Numbered from the stretch's first letter, positions 1 to 9,183 are shown. The stretch: 64,000 nt of DNA from Pseudomaricurvus albidus (GCF_018863235.1 NZ_JAHKRS010000001.1:1-64000); one strand, 5' to 3'. Made by a program: numbers and translations. The notes: generated by a model from the letters alone, not told the origin.

Positions 1-520
1 GGAATTCGTATTGATCCAGCAGCTCACGCAGCTCCATCTCTACCAGTTCCAGCATTTCAGCGTACTCTTCTGAGTCAACGCCGCCACAGTCTTCAGCCAG
101 CAGGTCAGCTTTGTTCAGGAATACAACGATGTAAGGTACACCTACCTGACGAGACAGCAGGATGTGCTCACGAGTCTGAGGCATTGGGCCATCAGTCGCG
201 CCACACACCAGGATAGCGCCGTCCATCTGGGCAGCACCGGTAATCATGTTCTTAACGTAGTCGGCGTGTCCCGGGCAATCTACGTGCGCGTAGTGACGAC
301 TCGGAGAATCGTACTCAACGTGAGAAGTTGCGATGGTGATACCGCGCTCACGCTCTTCGGGAGCGTTATCAATACCGTCAAAAGCAACGGCTGCACCGCC
401 CCATACTTCCGCACATACGCGAGTCAGAGCTGCAGTCAGAGTAGTTTTACCGTGGTCAACGTGACCGATGGTGCCCACGTTTACGTGCGGTTTTGAACGT
501 TCAAATGCTTCTTTAGCCAT
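1..520 (-). CDS. tuf: Elongation factor Tu, N-terminal part (runs off the window)
   Basis: EF-Tu is the GTPase that carries aminoacyl-tRNA to the ribosome. The visible 173 residues hold most of the G domain: GHVDHGKT (P-loop), RGITI (switch I), DCPGHADY (switch II) and NKAD (guanine specificity). The ATG at 518-520 follows an AGGAGG ribosome binding site. The 3' end lies beyond position 1. It is the last visible gene after four tRNAs on the same strand, the same arrangement as tufB in E. coli, so it is probably co-transcribed with them. A second tuf copy elsewhere is usual in this class but cannot be seen here. Confidence 0.97.
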   Translation of the reverse strand, partial: MAKEAFERSKPHVNVGTIGHVDHGKTTLTAALTRVCAEVWGGAAVAFDGIDNAPEERERGITIATSHVEYDSPSRHYAHVDCPGHADYVKNMITGAAQMDGAILVCGATDGPMPQTREHILLSRQVGVPYIVVFLNKADLLAEDCGGVDSEEYAEMLELVEMELRELLDQYEF

Positions 521-637
521 TACGAGGGCCTCCTGAGTTTACACATCTTGCCGAGTGTCGCCGCCAACTGCAGCGAGCATTACACCCAAACACACAAAAA
601 CGCCGTAAAGAGCTTGCTTTCTTCACGACGCAAATAC

Positions 638-713
638 TGGAGCTCTTGAGCGGATTTGAACCGCTGACCTCACCCTTACCAAGGGTGTGCTCTACCAACT
701 GAGCTACAAGAGC
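638..713 (-). tRNA. thrT: tRNA-Thr (GGT)
   Basis: A 76-nt cloverleaf including an encoded CCA. The acceptor arm GCTCTTG pairs with CAAGAGC, the D-arm reads AGCTCAGTTGGTAGAGC, and the anticodon loop TTGGTAA gives GGT. The T-loop GGTTCAAATCC is standard. It is the tRNA closest to tuf. Confidence 0.97.
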
Positions 714-737
714 TTATTCTTGCATACAAGCAGAACC

Positions 738-811
<74 letters not shown>

Positions 812-885
812 TAAACTTACCTTTTAGCTCTTGTGAGCCAGGCCTTTCGCGCCACCAGCCAAGCAAACTGCTCAGATGGAAAATA

Positions 886-969
886 TGGTGCAGGGGGGTG
901 GATTCGAACCACCGAAGCTTTCGCGTCAGATTTACAGTCTGATCCCTTTGGCCACTCGGGAACCCCTGC
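886..969 (-). tRNA. tyrU: tRNA-Tyr (GTA)
   Basis: An 84-nt class II tRNA with a long variable arm and encoded CCA. The acceptor arm GCAGGGG pairs with CCCCTGC. The anticodon stem CAGA/TCTG holds CTGTAAA (anticodon GTA). The length and variable arm are those of bacterial tRNA-Tyr. Confidence 0.97.
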
Positions 970-1063
970 CAAAAAAGAGGCGTTATTTTCCGCCTCATCT
1001 TGGCAACTGTCAACCGATAATTCCTGAGAATTCACACGGTTACAGCAACAAGATGAAAAAAAA

Positions 1064-1139
1064 TGGAGCTGGCGAGAGGAGTCGAACCCCCGACCGGCTG
1101 ATTACAAGTCAGCTGCTCTACCAACTGAGCTACGCCAGC
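1064..1139 (-). tRNA. thrU: tRNA-Thr (TGT)
   Basis: A 76-nt cloverleaf with encoded CCA. The acceptor arm GCTGGCG pairs with CGCCAGC, and GCTGA/TCAGC encloses CTTGTAA (anticodon TGT). It is the first gene of the tRNA-tuf transcription unit, about 50 nt downstream of the proposed start site. Confidence 0.97.
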
Positions 1140-1194
1140 CCATATTCACCGACTTGCGACACCTAAATAGGCACTCGCTTTAAGTGAGGGCGCG

Positions 1195-1223
1195 ATTCTA
1201 GAGAAACTTTTACTCGGACGCAA
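1195..1223 (-). promoter_or_regulatory. Proposed stable-RNA promoter of the tRNA-tuf operon
   Basis: On the minus strand TTGCGT (1218-1223) is followed by a 17-nt spacer and TAGAAT (1195-1200), then the GC-rich discriminator CGCGCCC. A GC-rich discriminator is the known mark of stringently controlled rRNA and tRNA promoters. The -35 lies inside the end of the SPOR gene. The inferred start near 1188 leaves a leader of about 50 nt before the first tRNA. Confidence 0.6.
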
Positions 1224-2013
1224 CATCTGGACAGAAATTTTGTCGTTTCTCCAGATCTTCTTCCCGATTCAGCAGCTCAAACCAGTGCTCACTGCCTATT
1301 TTTTCAGCTTCTCCACCCACCATAGACACCCAAACCTCCTCAAAGGAGCGGGGCACAGTGCGAATATTGGCCGGGTAACCACTGGACTGAACCACCTCCA
1401 ACTGCTCTTCCGCCCGACTGCGATCACTGAACAAGCCAAAAGAGATACCATTCTCCAAATCCCCTTTGGGAATGACATAACTGTCTATCCCCTTCGCCTG
1501 CAATTCATGCAGGCGCCTTAAAGCGGCTTTGCGCGACACCTCCGGCGCCTGATATACCCAAAAACCCGGATCCCCAGGCACTTCGAGAACCTCTACAGAC
1601 GACACAACATCCAAAGCCCCCAGACGCTCAACAAAATATTCAGCCGCAAGACGCTCCTTGAACGGACCCACAAGGGTACAGACAGCACGACCATCATCCC
1701 GATCACCCCCCGCCTCACGGGACGCGACCCATTGATTAACCTCAACCTCGGAACTCAGCTCATGACGAACGTCAGACAACTCTGAACCGCCGCCATCAGA
1801 AGAACCGCCTCCAGACAAGGCAGCCCCGCCACCAGCCGCTCCAAGTGATGCCCCGCCATCAGGCAGCTCACTCAACAAAGTTAATTGGCCAACGGATTCC
1901 GACGATACAACTGGCGCAGCAGATGGCGACACCACAGGCTCAGGTGCTCGCAACCAGAACACCGCCAACAAAACCAGATTAATCACTACCAATGTAATAA
2001 ATATTGCTCTCAT
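1210..2013 (-). CDS. Membrane-anchored SPOR-domain protein
   Basis: This 267-residue protein has an N-terminal membrane segment (about residues 4-20) and a low-complexity Ser/Gly/Ala-rich linker. The C-terminal half contains SPOR-like sequence (CTLVGPF...AAEYFVERL and GISFGLFSDRSRAEEQL). SPOR domains bind denuded septal peptidoglycan, so a periplasmic envelope role is likely, but the precise function is unknown. It lies 36 nt downstream of coaX in the birA-coaX unit. A SPOR protein at this place is also typical of pseudomonads. Confidence 0.8.
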   Translation of the reverse strand: MRAIFITLVVINLVLLAVFWLRAPEPVVSPSAAPVVSSESVGQLTLLSELPDGGASLGAAGGGAALSGGGSSDGGGSELSDVRHELSSEVEVNQWVASREAGGDRDDGRAVCTLVGPFKERLAAEYFVERLGALDVVSSVEVLEVPGDPGFWVYQAPEVSRKAALRRLHELQAKGIDSYVIPKGDLENGISFGLFSDRSRAEEQLEVVQSSGYPANIRTVPRSFEEVWVSMVGGEAEKIGSEHWFELLNREEDLEKRQNFCPDVASE

Positions 2014-2049
2014 CTTTCCTTCCCAAATCCCCTCGCCACAAGGATTCCA

Positions 2050-2841
2050 TTACCCAAGAGGCCTGACATCCGCCAGCAACAAACCGTCCAGCACCAAATC
2101 TTCCACCACCTGACAAACCGGATCATCACCCAGCATGGATGACAACAGAGGCGCATCACCGCCAGTCAACAGCACCGTCCAGCGACCCCCATCCTGCAAC
2201 TGACGTCGCCACACCTCACGCACCAGCCCGACCACCATCAATGGCAACCCAGAATTCACGGCCGCAGAGGTGTTTGAACCCGGCTCGCCGGAATCAAGCC
2301 AGTCAGCCACTACCTTAACCCTGGCGGTATCACCAAACAGAGCCGCATTCATCAAGCGCAAGCCCGGCACAATGTAGCCACCGCGATGCCTGCTACCCGA
2401 CAACACATCCACCGTCACCGCGCTACCACAATCGACCACGATCACACCTTCACAGCCATACCGGGATGCCCCGAGGACGGCCAGCCAGCGATCAACCCCC
2501 AACAAATCAGGATTGTCATAACCAACACTGACACCGGCAGCAGAGCGGGTGACATACGCAAAGCAGGCCTCCACCCCCCAAACCTGACGCGCCCAATCCC
2601 GGATCGCCACCGACAACGACTCCTCCGCCACCGTGGACACCTGCAACTCCGCTACCGCAGCACCGACATCCAGCCGACCAAGACTCTCGACCACCGAAGC
2701 CAGCAAAGCGGCCTCAGTTTCGAAGTCCGCCCGCACACAAAAGCCACGCCCTAACACCTGAGCGCCCTTCTCGTCAGCCTCCAAAGACAGCAGACGCCAC
2801 TTGAGGCGGGTGTTGCCAACATCCAGCTGCAATCGCACCAT
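2050..2841 (-). CDS. coaX: Type III pantothenate kinase
   Basis: CoaX performs the first step of coenzyme A synthesis, ATP-dependent phosphorylation of pantothenate. The N-terminal LDVGNTRLKW is the ASKHA-fold phosphate-1 motif. VVDCGSAVTVDVL and GGYIVPGLRLM match the conserved metal/ATP and pantothenate regions. I chose the ATG at 2839-2841 (263 aa, the usual family length) because the motif then starts at residue 5 and GGGG lies about 8 nt upstream. A longer frame to 2919 would overlap birA. The birA stop lies 22 nt upstream, so the two are co-transcribed. Confidence 0.93.
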   Translation of the reverse strand: MVRLQLDVGNTRLKWRLLSLEADEKGAQVLGRGFCVRADFETEAALLASVVESLGRLDVGAAVAELQVSTVAEESLSVAIRDWARQVWGVEACFAYVTRSAAGVSVGYDNPDLLGVDRWLAVLGASRYGCEGVIVVDCGSAVTVDVLSGSRHRGGYIVPGLRLMNAALFGDTARVKVVADWLDSGEPGSNTSAAVNSGLPLMVVGLVREVWRRQLQDGGRWTVLLTGGDAPLLSSMLGDDPVCQVVEDLVLDGLLLADVRPLG

Positions 2842-2863
2842 TGAATGACTCACCCCGCCACCA

Positions 2864-3832
2864 TCACACGCCACGCAGCGAAACTTCGCCGCCATTAAAT
2901 TCCTGAACAGTATCCCCAATTTGCAGACGCAATGCGCCGGAATCGGTCACACCCAGTGCAACACCGGCAATATCTTCACTGACTGTCAGCAAGCGGACAT
3001 CACAACCGGCATGCACATGCGCAGCCTCCCACTCCCGACGATAGGCAGCAAAGCCCTCCAGGTGATAGGTCGCCAGAACCGGCAACAACTGATCCAACAT
3101 GACGGCAGCAAGCTCATTGCGCGAGACACCCGGCAACACCTGATTCATATCCGCCCAGGGTTGATCAATATCAGCAGCAGACTCCTGCGCCATGGACACA
3201 TTCAACCCGATACCGACCACCACCTGACAGGCACCCGCAGGATCGCCCGTCATTTCCAGCAACACACCTGCCAGCTTGCGCCCTTGCCACAGCACATCGT
3301 TGGGCCACTTTAACCCGACACCTTCGGCACCCAATTGCCTGGCCGCGCGCACCAGCGCCACCCCAACCGCCAGACTCAATCCTTCCAGAGCAGCAGCACC
3401 ACCACTGAATTCAACCACCACAGAACAATAAAGACTCTGGCCAAAGGGGCTCACCCAGGCACGACCACGACGACCACGGCCCGCCGACTGATGCTCCGCC
3501 AGACACACGTAACCATGCGCACCGCCAGCAACAGCGCGAGCCATTGCCTGCACATTGGTAGAATCTACCGACTGACGAACATCCAGCTCCGACAGAAAAC
3601 CGGCCGCTACCGGCGACAGGCCCGTCCGAATGCGATCGGCATCCAGCAACTCCAGACCACCGCGCAAGCGGTAACCCTTGCCTTTGACTGACTCCAGCGG
3701 AATACCGTAGGCCTCGAGTTTTTGCAGATGCTTCCACACCGCCGTTCGACTGACCCCCAACAACTCGCCGAGATCTTTGCCGGAGTGGTACTCGCCATCC
3801 GCCATCAGCGCCAATATTGCCTGTAAATTCAT
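2864..3832 (-). CDS. birA: Bifunctional biotin-protein ligase / biotin operon repressor
   Basis: BirA makes biotinyl-AMP, transfers biotin to the carboxyl carrier protein of acetyl-CoA carboxylase, and represses biotin genes as a dimer. The first 60 or so residues form a winged helix (GKDLGELLGVSRTAVWKHLQ). The catalytic domain has STNVQAMA, the glycine/arginine loop GRGRRGR, and KWPNDVLW with KLAGVLLE. A small SH3-like domain ends the protein. At 322 aa it is the full-length repressor type. It heads the birA-coaX-SPOR unit. Confidence 0.95.
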   Translation of the reverse strand: MNLQAILALMADGEYHSGKDLGELLGVSRTAVWKHLQKLEAYGIPLESVKGKGYRLRGGLELLDADRIRTGLSPVAAGFLSELDVRQSVDSTNVQAMARAVAGGAHGYVCLAEHQSAGRGRRGRAWVSPFGQSLYCSVVVEFSGGAAALEGLSLAVGVALVRAARQLGAEGVGLKWPNDVLWQGRKLAGVLLEMTGDPAGACQVVVGIGLNVSMAQESAADIDQPWADMNQVLPGVSRNELAAVMLDQLLPVLATYHLEGFAAYRREWEAAHVHAGCDVRLLTVSEDIAGVALGVTDSGALRLQIGDTVQEFNGGEVSLRGV

Positions 3833-3857
3833 ATTCCAGCCTTTTGATCAGTCCACA

Positions 3858-4316
3858 TTAGCCCGCGTGCCGCGACAGCACATCCAACAACCCCGATAAA
3901 TCCTGACGCAAGCGCTCAACATTCAAACCTGTCGCATCCAGCCGACCACTCGCCTGTTTCAACCATTGTGCCGCCCTTTTCTCGAGCGCCAAACCGGCCT
4001 CCGTCGCCGCCACCATCACCCGCCGTTCATCCTCGAGATCCCGCGTACGAGTCACCAGATGCTGCTGTTCCAACCGCTTTAACAACGGCGTCAACGTACC
4101 GGAATCGAGCCGCAAGCGCTCCCCCAGCATTTTGACGGTGGCTTCCGAGTGAGATGAGTGCGCCCACTCCCACAGCACCATCAACACCAGGTATTGCGGA
4201 TAGGTCAGCTGCAAATCCTTCAACATGGGCTGATAGGCGCGAGTCATCGCCCGCGACCCGGCGTACAACATAAAGCACAATTGCTCATCAAGGCGGATCA
4301 AATCTTCATTGGCCAC
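3858..4316 (-). CDS. ohrR: Organic-peroxide-sensing MarR-family repressor (OhrR type)
   Basis: This 152-residue winged-helix protein has the OhrR sensor region LCFMLYAGSRA, placing a reactive Cys at residue 14. It is the only cysteine in the protein, so this is the one-Cys type, which in Bacillus OhrR is inactivated by mixed-disulfide formation. The DNA-binding wing is LEDERRV. It lies 86 nt downstream of a glutathione peroxidase on the same strand and shares its likely promoter, which carries an OhrR-like operator. The family is usually next to ohr, so the peroxidase partner is less common. Confidence 0.85.
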   Translation of the reverse strand: MANEDLIRLDEQLCFMLYAGSRAMTRAYQPMLKDLQLTYPQYLVLMVLWEWAHSSHSEATVKMLGERLRLDSGTLTPLLKRLEQQHLVTRTRDLEDERRVMVAATEAGLALEKRAAQWLKQASGRLDATGLNVERLRQDLSGLLDVLSRHAG

Positions 4317-4402
4317 AATCGTGCTCCTGATTCATACACTTTATTCACGCTTCCGGCGCTCCTCCATCAAAACCGGAGCCACATCAAGACGCCATATCTG
4401 TT

Positions 4403-4882
4403 TTACAACAGCGCCTCAATGGCAGACTCCAGGCTTTCAGGCTTGTCTTTTGGCGCAAAACGCTTGACCACCTTGCCATCGCGCCCCACCAGAAACTTGG
4501 TGAAGTTCCACTTGATGGACTCAGTTCCAAACACACCGGGAGCCTGCTTCTTGAGATGATTAAACAGTGGGTGCGCATTGTCACCGTTCACCTCTACTTT
4601 CGCAAACAGGGGAAAAGTCACTCCGAAATTACGCTCACAAAAACCACCAATCTCTTCACTGCTACCCGGCTCCTGCTTGCCAAACTGATTACAGGGGAAA
4701 CCCAAAATCTCCAACCCCTTGTCTTTGTATTTCTGATATAAGGCTTCCAAGCCTTTGTACTGGGGCGTAAAACCACACTTACTGGCCGTATTCACCACCA
4801 AAACCACCTTGCCCTCATAACCTGACAATGAACGCTCTTCACCCGCCAGATCCGGGGCCGAAAACTCCGCTAAGAAACTCAT
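4403..4882 (-). CDS. Glutathione peroxidase family protein
   Basis: This 159-residue thiol peroxidase (BtuE/GPx family) reduces hydrogen and organic peroxides. The peroxidatic Cys is at residue 36 ([10 protein letters not shown]), followed by GFPCNQFG and WNFTKFLV, which supply the catalytic Gln, Trp and Asn. Cys82 (GGFCERNFG) is placed like the resolving Cys of thioredoxin-dependent members, so thioredoxin may be the real reductant. I chose the ATG at 4880-4882 for its AGGAG site 7 nt upstream. It is first in the gpx-ohrR unit. Confidence 0.92.
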   Translation of the reverse strand: MSFLAEFSAPDLAGEERSLSGYEGKVVLVVNTASKCGFTPQYKGLEALYQKYKDKGLEILGFPCNQFGKQEPGSSEEIGGFCERNFGVTFPLFAKVEVNGDNAHPLFNHLKKQAPGVFGTESIKWNFTKFLVGRDGKVVKRFAPKDKPESLESAIEALL

Positions 4883-4910
4883 AAACACTCCTGCTCTACT
4901 ATTTTGTGGA

Positions 4911-4931
4911 TGCAATTTAATTGTGCACAAT
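4911..4931 (-). promoter_or_regulatory. OhrR-like operator upstream of gpx
   Basis: CAATT-T-AATTG (4913-4923 on the plus strand) is a perfect inverted repeat within a TGCAATTTAATTGTGCA context. It closely resembles the ACAATTAAATTG core of known OhrR operators. It partly overlaps a second perfect palindrome, ATTGTGCACAAT (4920-4931). Both lie 29-49 nt before the gpx start, where a bound repressor would cover the promoter. Confidence 0.6.
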
Positions 4932-4962
4932 CAAAATAACTAAAAAATAGCCCGCGGGCAAT

Positions 4963-4991
4963 GCCTTTCTTGCGCAGAATCAGAGAAAGGC
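4963..4991 (-). terminator. Possible terminator after panC
   Basis: GCCTTTCT (4963-4970) and AGAAAGGC (4984-4991) form a perfect 8-bp stem with a 13-nt loop, about 70 nt past the panC stop. The T-rich stretch (TATTTTTT) lies only after a further GC palindrome at 4950-4959, so termination efficiency is uncertain. Confidence 0.4.
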
Positions 4992-5058
4992 TTGAAAAAC
5001 AGAACTGCCGCCCAAAACCAAAGCCTCGGTTTCAGGCGACAAGAAAATTCAGGAGGGG

Positions 5059-5916
5059 TTAAGAGTCACCCAGAGTAATGGAGACATTATCAATGAGGCG
5101 CGCGCCACTGGTGTACATGGCACCCAGAATGGTCAGCTCGGAGTCGTCCACAGCGGCCGCCTCCAAAGTTTTGCTGTCGGAAATGGTGAAGTAATCCACC
5201 CGGAAACCAACACCTTCGATCTGCTTTTTGGCTTCGTCTTCGAGCACTTCGAAATCCCGGCGCCCTGCGAGAATTTCATCCGCCACCCAGTTCAGACTCT
5301 TGTTCAACTGGCTGACCCGCGGACGCTCTTCATCGGTAATAAAGCCGTTGCGGGAACTCATGGCCAGACCATCCGCCTCCCGGTGAATCTCGCCCGCCGT
5401 AATCTGTACAGGCATGCACAAATCTTCCACCATGCGCCGGATGACCGCCAACTGCTGATAATCCTTCAGACCAAACACCGCCTCATCTGGCTGCACAATA
5501 TTGAACAGCTTGGTAACCACGGTAGTCACGCCCTCAAAGTGCCCTGGACGACTGGCACCACACAACACATCCGTCATGGTGGGACAGATGACCCGCGTCT
5601 GGGTATCCATGCCATTGGGGTACATTTCCAGATCGTCCGGATGAAACAGATAATCACAATTGGCTTCGCGCAAGCGCTTGCAGTCACCCTCAAACGTGCG
5701 CGGATACTTATCCCAATCCTCATTCAGACCAAACTGCAGCCCGTTGACAAAAATTGAGCACACCACAATGTCGTTGGTTTCCCTGGCTCGCTCAACCAGC
5801 TGTATATGGGCATCGTGCAGGTTGCCCATAGTCGGCACAAAACCAATGCGCTTGCCGGCCATCCGCTCTTTTTTCAGGGCGTCACGCAGGGAAGCAATGT
5901 GATGGAAAATTTGCAT
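5059..5916 (-). CDS. panC: Pantothenate synthetase (pantoate-beta-alanine ligase), divergent
   Basis: PanC joins pantoate and beta-alanine with ATP via pantoyl-adenylate. The frame keeps [50 protein letters not shown] and the RLIDN C-terminus at the usual 285 aa. Some near-invariant positions differ: the HxGH nucleotide motif reads HDAH (residues 34-37) and FVNPLQF reads FVNGLQF. The flanking catalytic His, Asn and Gln are kept. It stands alone here, without panB or panD. It is most likely an active but divergent PanC; a second canonical copy elsewhere cannot be excluded. Confidence 0.85.
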   Translation of the reverse strand: MQIFHHIASLRDALKKERMAGKRIGFVPTMGNLHDAHIQLVERARETNDIVVCSIFVNGLQFGLNEDWDKYPRTFEGDCKRLREANCDYLFHPDDLEMYPNGMDTQTRVICPTMTDVLCGASRPGHFEGVTTVVTKLFNIVQPDEAVFGLKDYQQLAVIRRMVEDLCMPVQITAGEIHREADGLAMSSRNGFITDEERPRVSQLNKSLNWVADEILAGRRDFEVLEDEAKKQIEGVGFRVDYFTISDSKTLEAAAVDDSELTILGAMYTSGARLIDNVSITLGDS

Positions 5917-5997
5917 GGATCAACTCTCTCAATGATGATTTTGCCGGCCACACCGTGAAACGTGCAGCCGCTTACAATCGCGCCGGCAGGACGCCAA

Positions 5998-7503
5998 TCA
6001 GAAATCGTCAGCCTGGTTAAAGTATTCCGGCGCCAGGTTTTCAAAGCGGGTGAACTTGCCCACAAAGGCGGCCTTGCTGGTTCCCACCTCACCGTTACGC
6101 TGTTTGCCCACGATCAACTCGGCCACACCCTTGTCGGGACTCTCCTCGTTGTAATACTCATCGCGGTAAATGAACAGGATCACGTCGGCATCCTGCTCGA
6201 TCGCACCGGACTCCCTCAGGTCTGAGTTCATCGGCCGCTTGTTCGGGCGTTGCTCCACCCCGCGATTCAACTGCGACAGAGCAATCACCGGACACTCGTA
6301 TTCTTTCGCCAGCGCCTTCAAAGAGCGCGAGATTTCGGAAATCTCCTGGGTACGCCCTTCACTGCGTCCAGCCACCTGCATCAACTGCAGGTAATCGAGC
6401 ATCACCATGGCCGGCTTGCTCTTCTCCTCGAGCTCTTCCAGGGAGAGATGAGGTTGTTTCTGCTGCAACTCCGCCTGATAAGTACGGGTCACTCTTTTTA
6501 CCCGCGCGCGGACTTCCTGCGGCGTCAGCCCCGGCGTGTCATCAATAAACAGGGGCTTGTCTTTCATCTTGGCCACAGCCGCCGACAGCTTTGGCCAGTC
6601 CTCTTCCGTCAGGGAGCCGTCGCGCAACTTGCCCGCATCGATACGACCAATGGAGGACAGCATCCGCATCACCAGCGAGTCCGCCGGCATTTCCATACTG
6701 AAGACCAGAGACGGCTTGTCCTGAGTCATCAGTGCCGCCTCGACAAAATTCAAAGCCAGTGCGGTTTTGCCCATGGATGGACGTGCGGCGAGAATGATCA
6801 TTTCGCCGGGCTGCCAACCGGAGGTACGCTCATCCAGTGCCGTCAGGCCGGTGGACAGTCCGGTAATCGCAGAGTCCGACCGGAAGCGCTGATCGATTTT
6901 CTCGACCGAGGTTTTCAGCAGCGCATTCACATCCTGAAAACCACCCTCTTTCGGGCGATCTTCAGCGATTTCCGCCATGCGTCGCTCGGCCATCTGCAGC
7001 AGGTCATCGGAATCAAGACCCGCCGGATTCTGACTGGAGCGACTGATTTCATTGGCCGCATGGATCAGCTGACGCAGGGTTGCCCGCTCGCGCACGATCT
7101 GGGCGTAGGCCGTAATGTTGGCAGCACTGGGCGTGTGATTGGCCATCTCCGACAAATAGGGCAAGCCACCCACATGGGCCAGCAGATCATGGCGATTCAA
7201 CTCTTCGGAGAGGGTAATAATATCCAGCGGCTGACCGGCATCGTGCAGCTTGGCCATCATCTGGAAGATATGGCGATGGTTTTCCCGGTAGAAGTCCTCT
7301 TCCGACATCACCTCAGCCACCGCATCAAAGCGCTGGTTATCCAGCATCAGGCCACCGAGAACAGCTTGCTCAGCCTCAATGGAGTGGGGCATGGGGTCGC
7401 GCTGCGCTGCTGACGGGGCAGAACCATCGAAAAAGTCAGAGTCTCCGTAATCGGGCGGCGAGTCTGAAGGGTAATCGGCAGAGTAAGCGTGCGGATCAGT
7501 CAT
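5998..7503 (-). CDS. dnaB: Replicative DNA helicase DnaB
   Basis: DnaB is the hexameric 5'-3' helicase of the replication fork. The N-terminal primase-interacting domain begins at PHSIEAEQAVLGGLM. The RecA-like domain has Walker A ARPSMGKTAL, the MVMLDYLQLM Walker B region, and SQLNRGVEQRPNKRP with the arginine-finger region near DLRESGAIEQDADVI. The 501-residue length is slightly longer than E. coli DnaB because of an acidic/aromatic N-terminal tail. It lies 261 nt downstream of rplI, as in pseudomonads. No intein is present. Confidence 0.97.
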   Translation of the reverse strand: MTDPHAYSADYPSDSPPDYGDSDFFDGSAPSAAQRDPMPHSIEAEQAVLGGLMLDNQRFDAVAEVMSEEDFYRENHRHIFQMMAKLHDAGQPLDIITLSEELNRHDLLAHVGGLPYLSEMANHTPSAANITAYAQIVRERATLRQLIHAANEISRSSQNPAGLDSDDLLQMAERRMAEIAEDRPKEGGFQDVNALLKTSVEKIDQRFRSDSAITGLSTGLTALDERTSGWQPGEMIILAARPSMGKTALALNFVEAALMTQDKPSLVFSMEMPADSLVMRMLSSIGRIDAGKLRDGSLTEEDWPKLSAAVAKMKDKPLFIDDTPGLTPQEVRARVKRVTRTYQAELQQKQPHLSLEELEEKSKPAMVMLDYLQLMQVAGRSEGRTQEISEISRSLKALAKEYECPVIALSQLNRGVEQRPNKRPMNSDLRESGAIEQDADVILFIYRDEYYNEESPDKGVAELIVGKQRNGEVGTSKAAFVGKFTRFENLAPEYFNQADDF

Positions 7504-7749
7504 AGGAATGGCGTATCAGGATGCTGAATTGGCTAGTTTGCATAGCACAGGAAAGATTAGCAAGGGGGACGAAAGGAAAATAGAGTCTCTCTCAAACCAC
7601 CCCAAAAGAGAGCGGTAGAAACGACTCGGGCGCCACCCCAACACCACCGTCTTCCGACAGTGGGCAGGATAACGCCCGAATCACTTGCCGTACCGGACAG
7701 ACTCCGATACAGCAACAGCCTTTAACGGCTGTAATCACTCAGTAAAAAT

Positions 7750-7779
7750 TTACTCAGCAACTACTTACTCAGCAACTAC
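7750..7779 (-). repeat. Tandem 15-bp duplication of the rplI 3' end, including the stop codon
   Basis: The 15-mer TTACTCAGCAACTAC occurs twice head to tail, at 7750-7764 and 7765-7779, without a mismatch. On the coding strand each unit reads GTA GTT GCT GAG TAA. The last four codons and stop of rplI are therefore repeated directly after the real stop, giving a second in-frame stop 15 nt later. Confidence 0.95.
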
Positions 7780-8211
7780 GGTCAGCTTCACAGACTGAAT
7801 CACTTCAGCGTGAACTTGTACGTCGATTTCGTACTCGCCAACTTCACGCAGAGTGCCTTCTGGCAGCTTCACTTCAGACTTGGCAACGTCAACACCGGCT
7901 TTGGTGATGGCAGCAGCCAGATCGCGAGCACCCAGAGAACCGAACAGCTTGCCTTCGTCGCCAGCGTTGGCAGCGATGGTTACAGTCAGTTCAGCCAGCT
8001 TCTCAGCGCGAGCTTCAGCAGCGGTCTTCTTCTCAGCTGCAGCAGCTTCCAGCTCGGCACGACGAGCTTCGAAATCTGCAACGTTAGCAGCGGTTGCAGG
8101 AATTGCTTTACCCTGTGGGATCAGGAAGTTGCGGCCAAAGCCTGACTTCACAGAAACCTGGTCACCAATGTTGCCAAGCTTACCCACTTTTTCGAGCAGA
8201 ATAACGTTCAT
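7765..8211 (-). CDS. rplI: 50S ribosomal protein L9
   Basis: L9 binds 23S rRNA near the L1 stalk and helps reading-frame maintenance. The 148-residue protein starts with the typical [19 protein letters not shown] and [14 protein letters not shown] long Ala/Glu-rich connecting helix follows (residues about 45-75), then the C-terminal rRNA-binding domain. It is the last gene of rpsF-rpsR-DUF2232-rplI. The final 15 nt are duplicated just after the stop codon. Confidence 0.97.
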   Translation of the reverse strand: MNVILLEKVGKLGNIGDQVSVKSGFGRNFLIPQGKAIPATAANVADFEARRAELEAAAAEKKTAAEARAEKLAELTVTIAANAGDEGKLFGSLGARDLAAAITKAGVDVAKSEVKLPEGTLREVGEYEIDVQVHAEVIQSVKLTVVAE

Positions 8212-8254
8212 TTCGTTAATCCTCTAAGTTAAATTCAGTGTTCACGCATCGCGC

Positions 8255-9139
8255 TTAATCGTCCGAATCGCGGTCATCCCGGCTTGGGGGACGTCCCGAT
8301 TTGGCTTCGATGCGCGAACGAAAGTCTATCCACGTATCCAGCACCGCAAGCGTCAATACGATCGGGCTTGCGAGCACGAGAACCATATAAAACAAGATCA
8401 GCCATTGTCCGCCCATTTGGCGGGTCTTTACGACACTGTGGGCAATGGTTGCACCCACCACCAGCAACGGAAAGCCAAACAGGCCCGCCCAGTGCTGATA
8501 ATCCATACCCTGCGACCAGCAATACAAAATGGCCGCGGCACAAGACAATGTCGCTACCGGCTTCAGTCGCAACTGATGCAGCTCTACCTGCAACCCACCC
8601 GGGTTATACAGCAAAGCTTGCCACCAGCGTGCGAGCAGCAGACTCATAAAAGAGCTGACTGCCATGACATACGCGATCAGGCCAATCACAAAGATTTCGG
8701 AAGGCTTCTGAATTACTGTGCCTTCCGGCGCCTGAGCCTGCATCTGCTCCAGCACCTCACCTAACGCTTGCGTCACCCCGTGCACCGGGTCGGGAATTAA
8801 CTGCCCCATAATCAGCGCGCTCAGCGCACTGACGGCTACCATGCCCATCAGGGTCTGGAGCCAGGCACCACTGCTTCTCAGCAGCAGGGCGGCCAACAAC
8901 GTAACCACCATTCCCACAATAGTGACCACTGGCATCAGTGGTCCCATGTCACTGATGGCAAACGCCACCAGAGCAGGCAATACACCCCACAGCAGAACAG
9001 CCAGGCCATCTACTGTACCGCGTCGCAATGTCACCAAAGCTACCGCAGCGGGGCTAATCAGAGGAAACCAGCTCCCGATAAGAGCTACCACTGACGCCTG
9101 CGTACGTCCACGCATGATAAATTCTGCAAGAGCACGCAC
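8255..9139 (-). CDS. DUF2232-type integral membrane protein of the rpsF-rplI operon
   Basis: A 294-residue protein with about eight hydrophobic segments and a charged C-terminal tail (RPPSRDDRDSDD). A membrane protein of this kind sits between rpsR and rplI in Pseudomonas and relatives; the family is distantly related to YybS. Its function is not known. The gene lies 44 nt from both neighbours and is co-directional, so it belongs to the ribosomal protein operon. Confidence 0.8.
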   Translation of the reverse strand: MRALAEFIMRGRTQASVVALIGSWFPLISPAAVALVTLRRGTVDGLAVLLWGVLPALVAFAISDMGPLMPVVTIVGMVVTLLAALLLRSSGAWLQTLMGMVAVSALSALIMGQLIPDPVHGVTQALGEVLEQMQAQAPEGTVIQKPSEIFVIGLIAYVMAVSSFMSLLLARWWQALLYNPGGLQVELHQLRLKPVATLSCAAAILYCWSQGMDYQHWAGLFGFPLLVVGATIAHSVVKTRQMGGQWLILFYMVLVLASPIVLTLAVLDTWIDFRSRIEAKSGRPPSRDDRDSDD

Positions 9140-9183
9140 TATAAACTGATCTCTAAAATTACCGGATTCCCGTACTGACTGTC

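Noticed and set aside
6250-7413. A 387-residue plus-strand ORF opposite dnaB
   Set aside because: The composition is that of an antisense shadow, and dnaB is unmistakable on the other strand.
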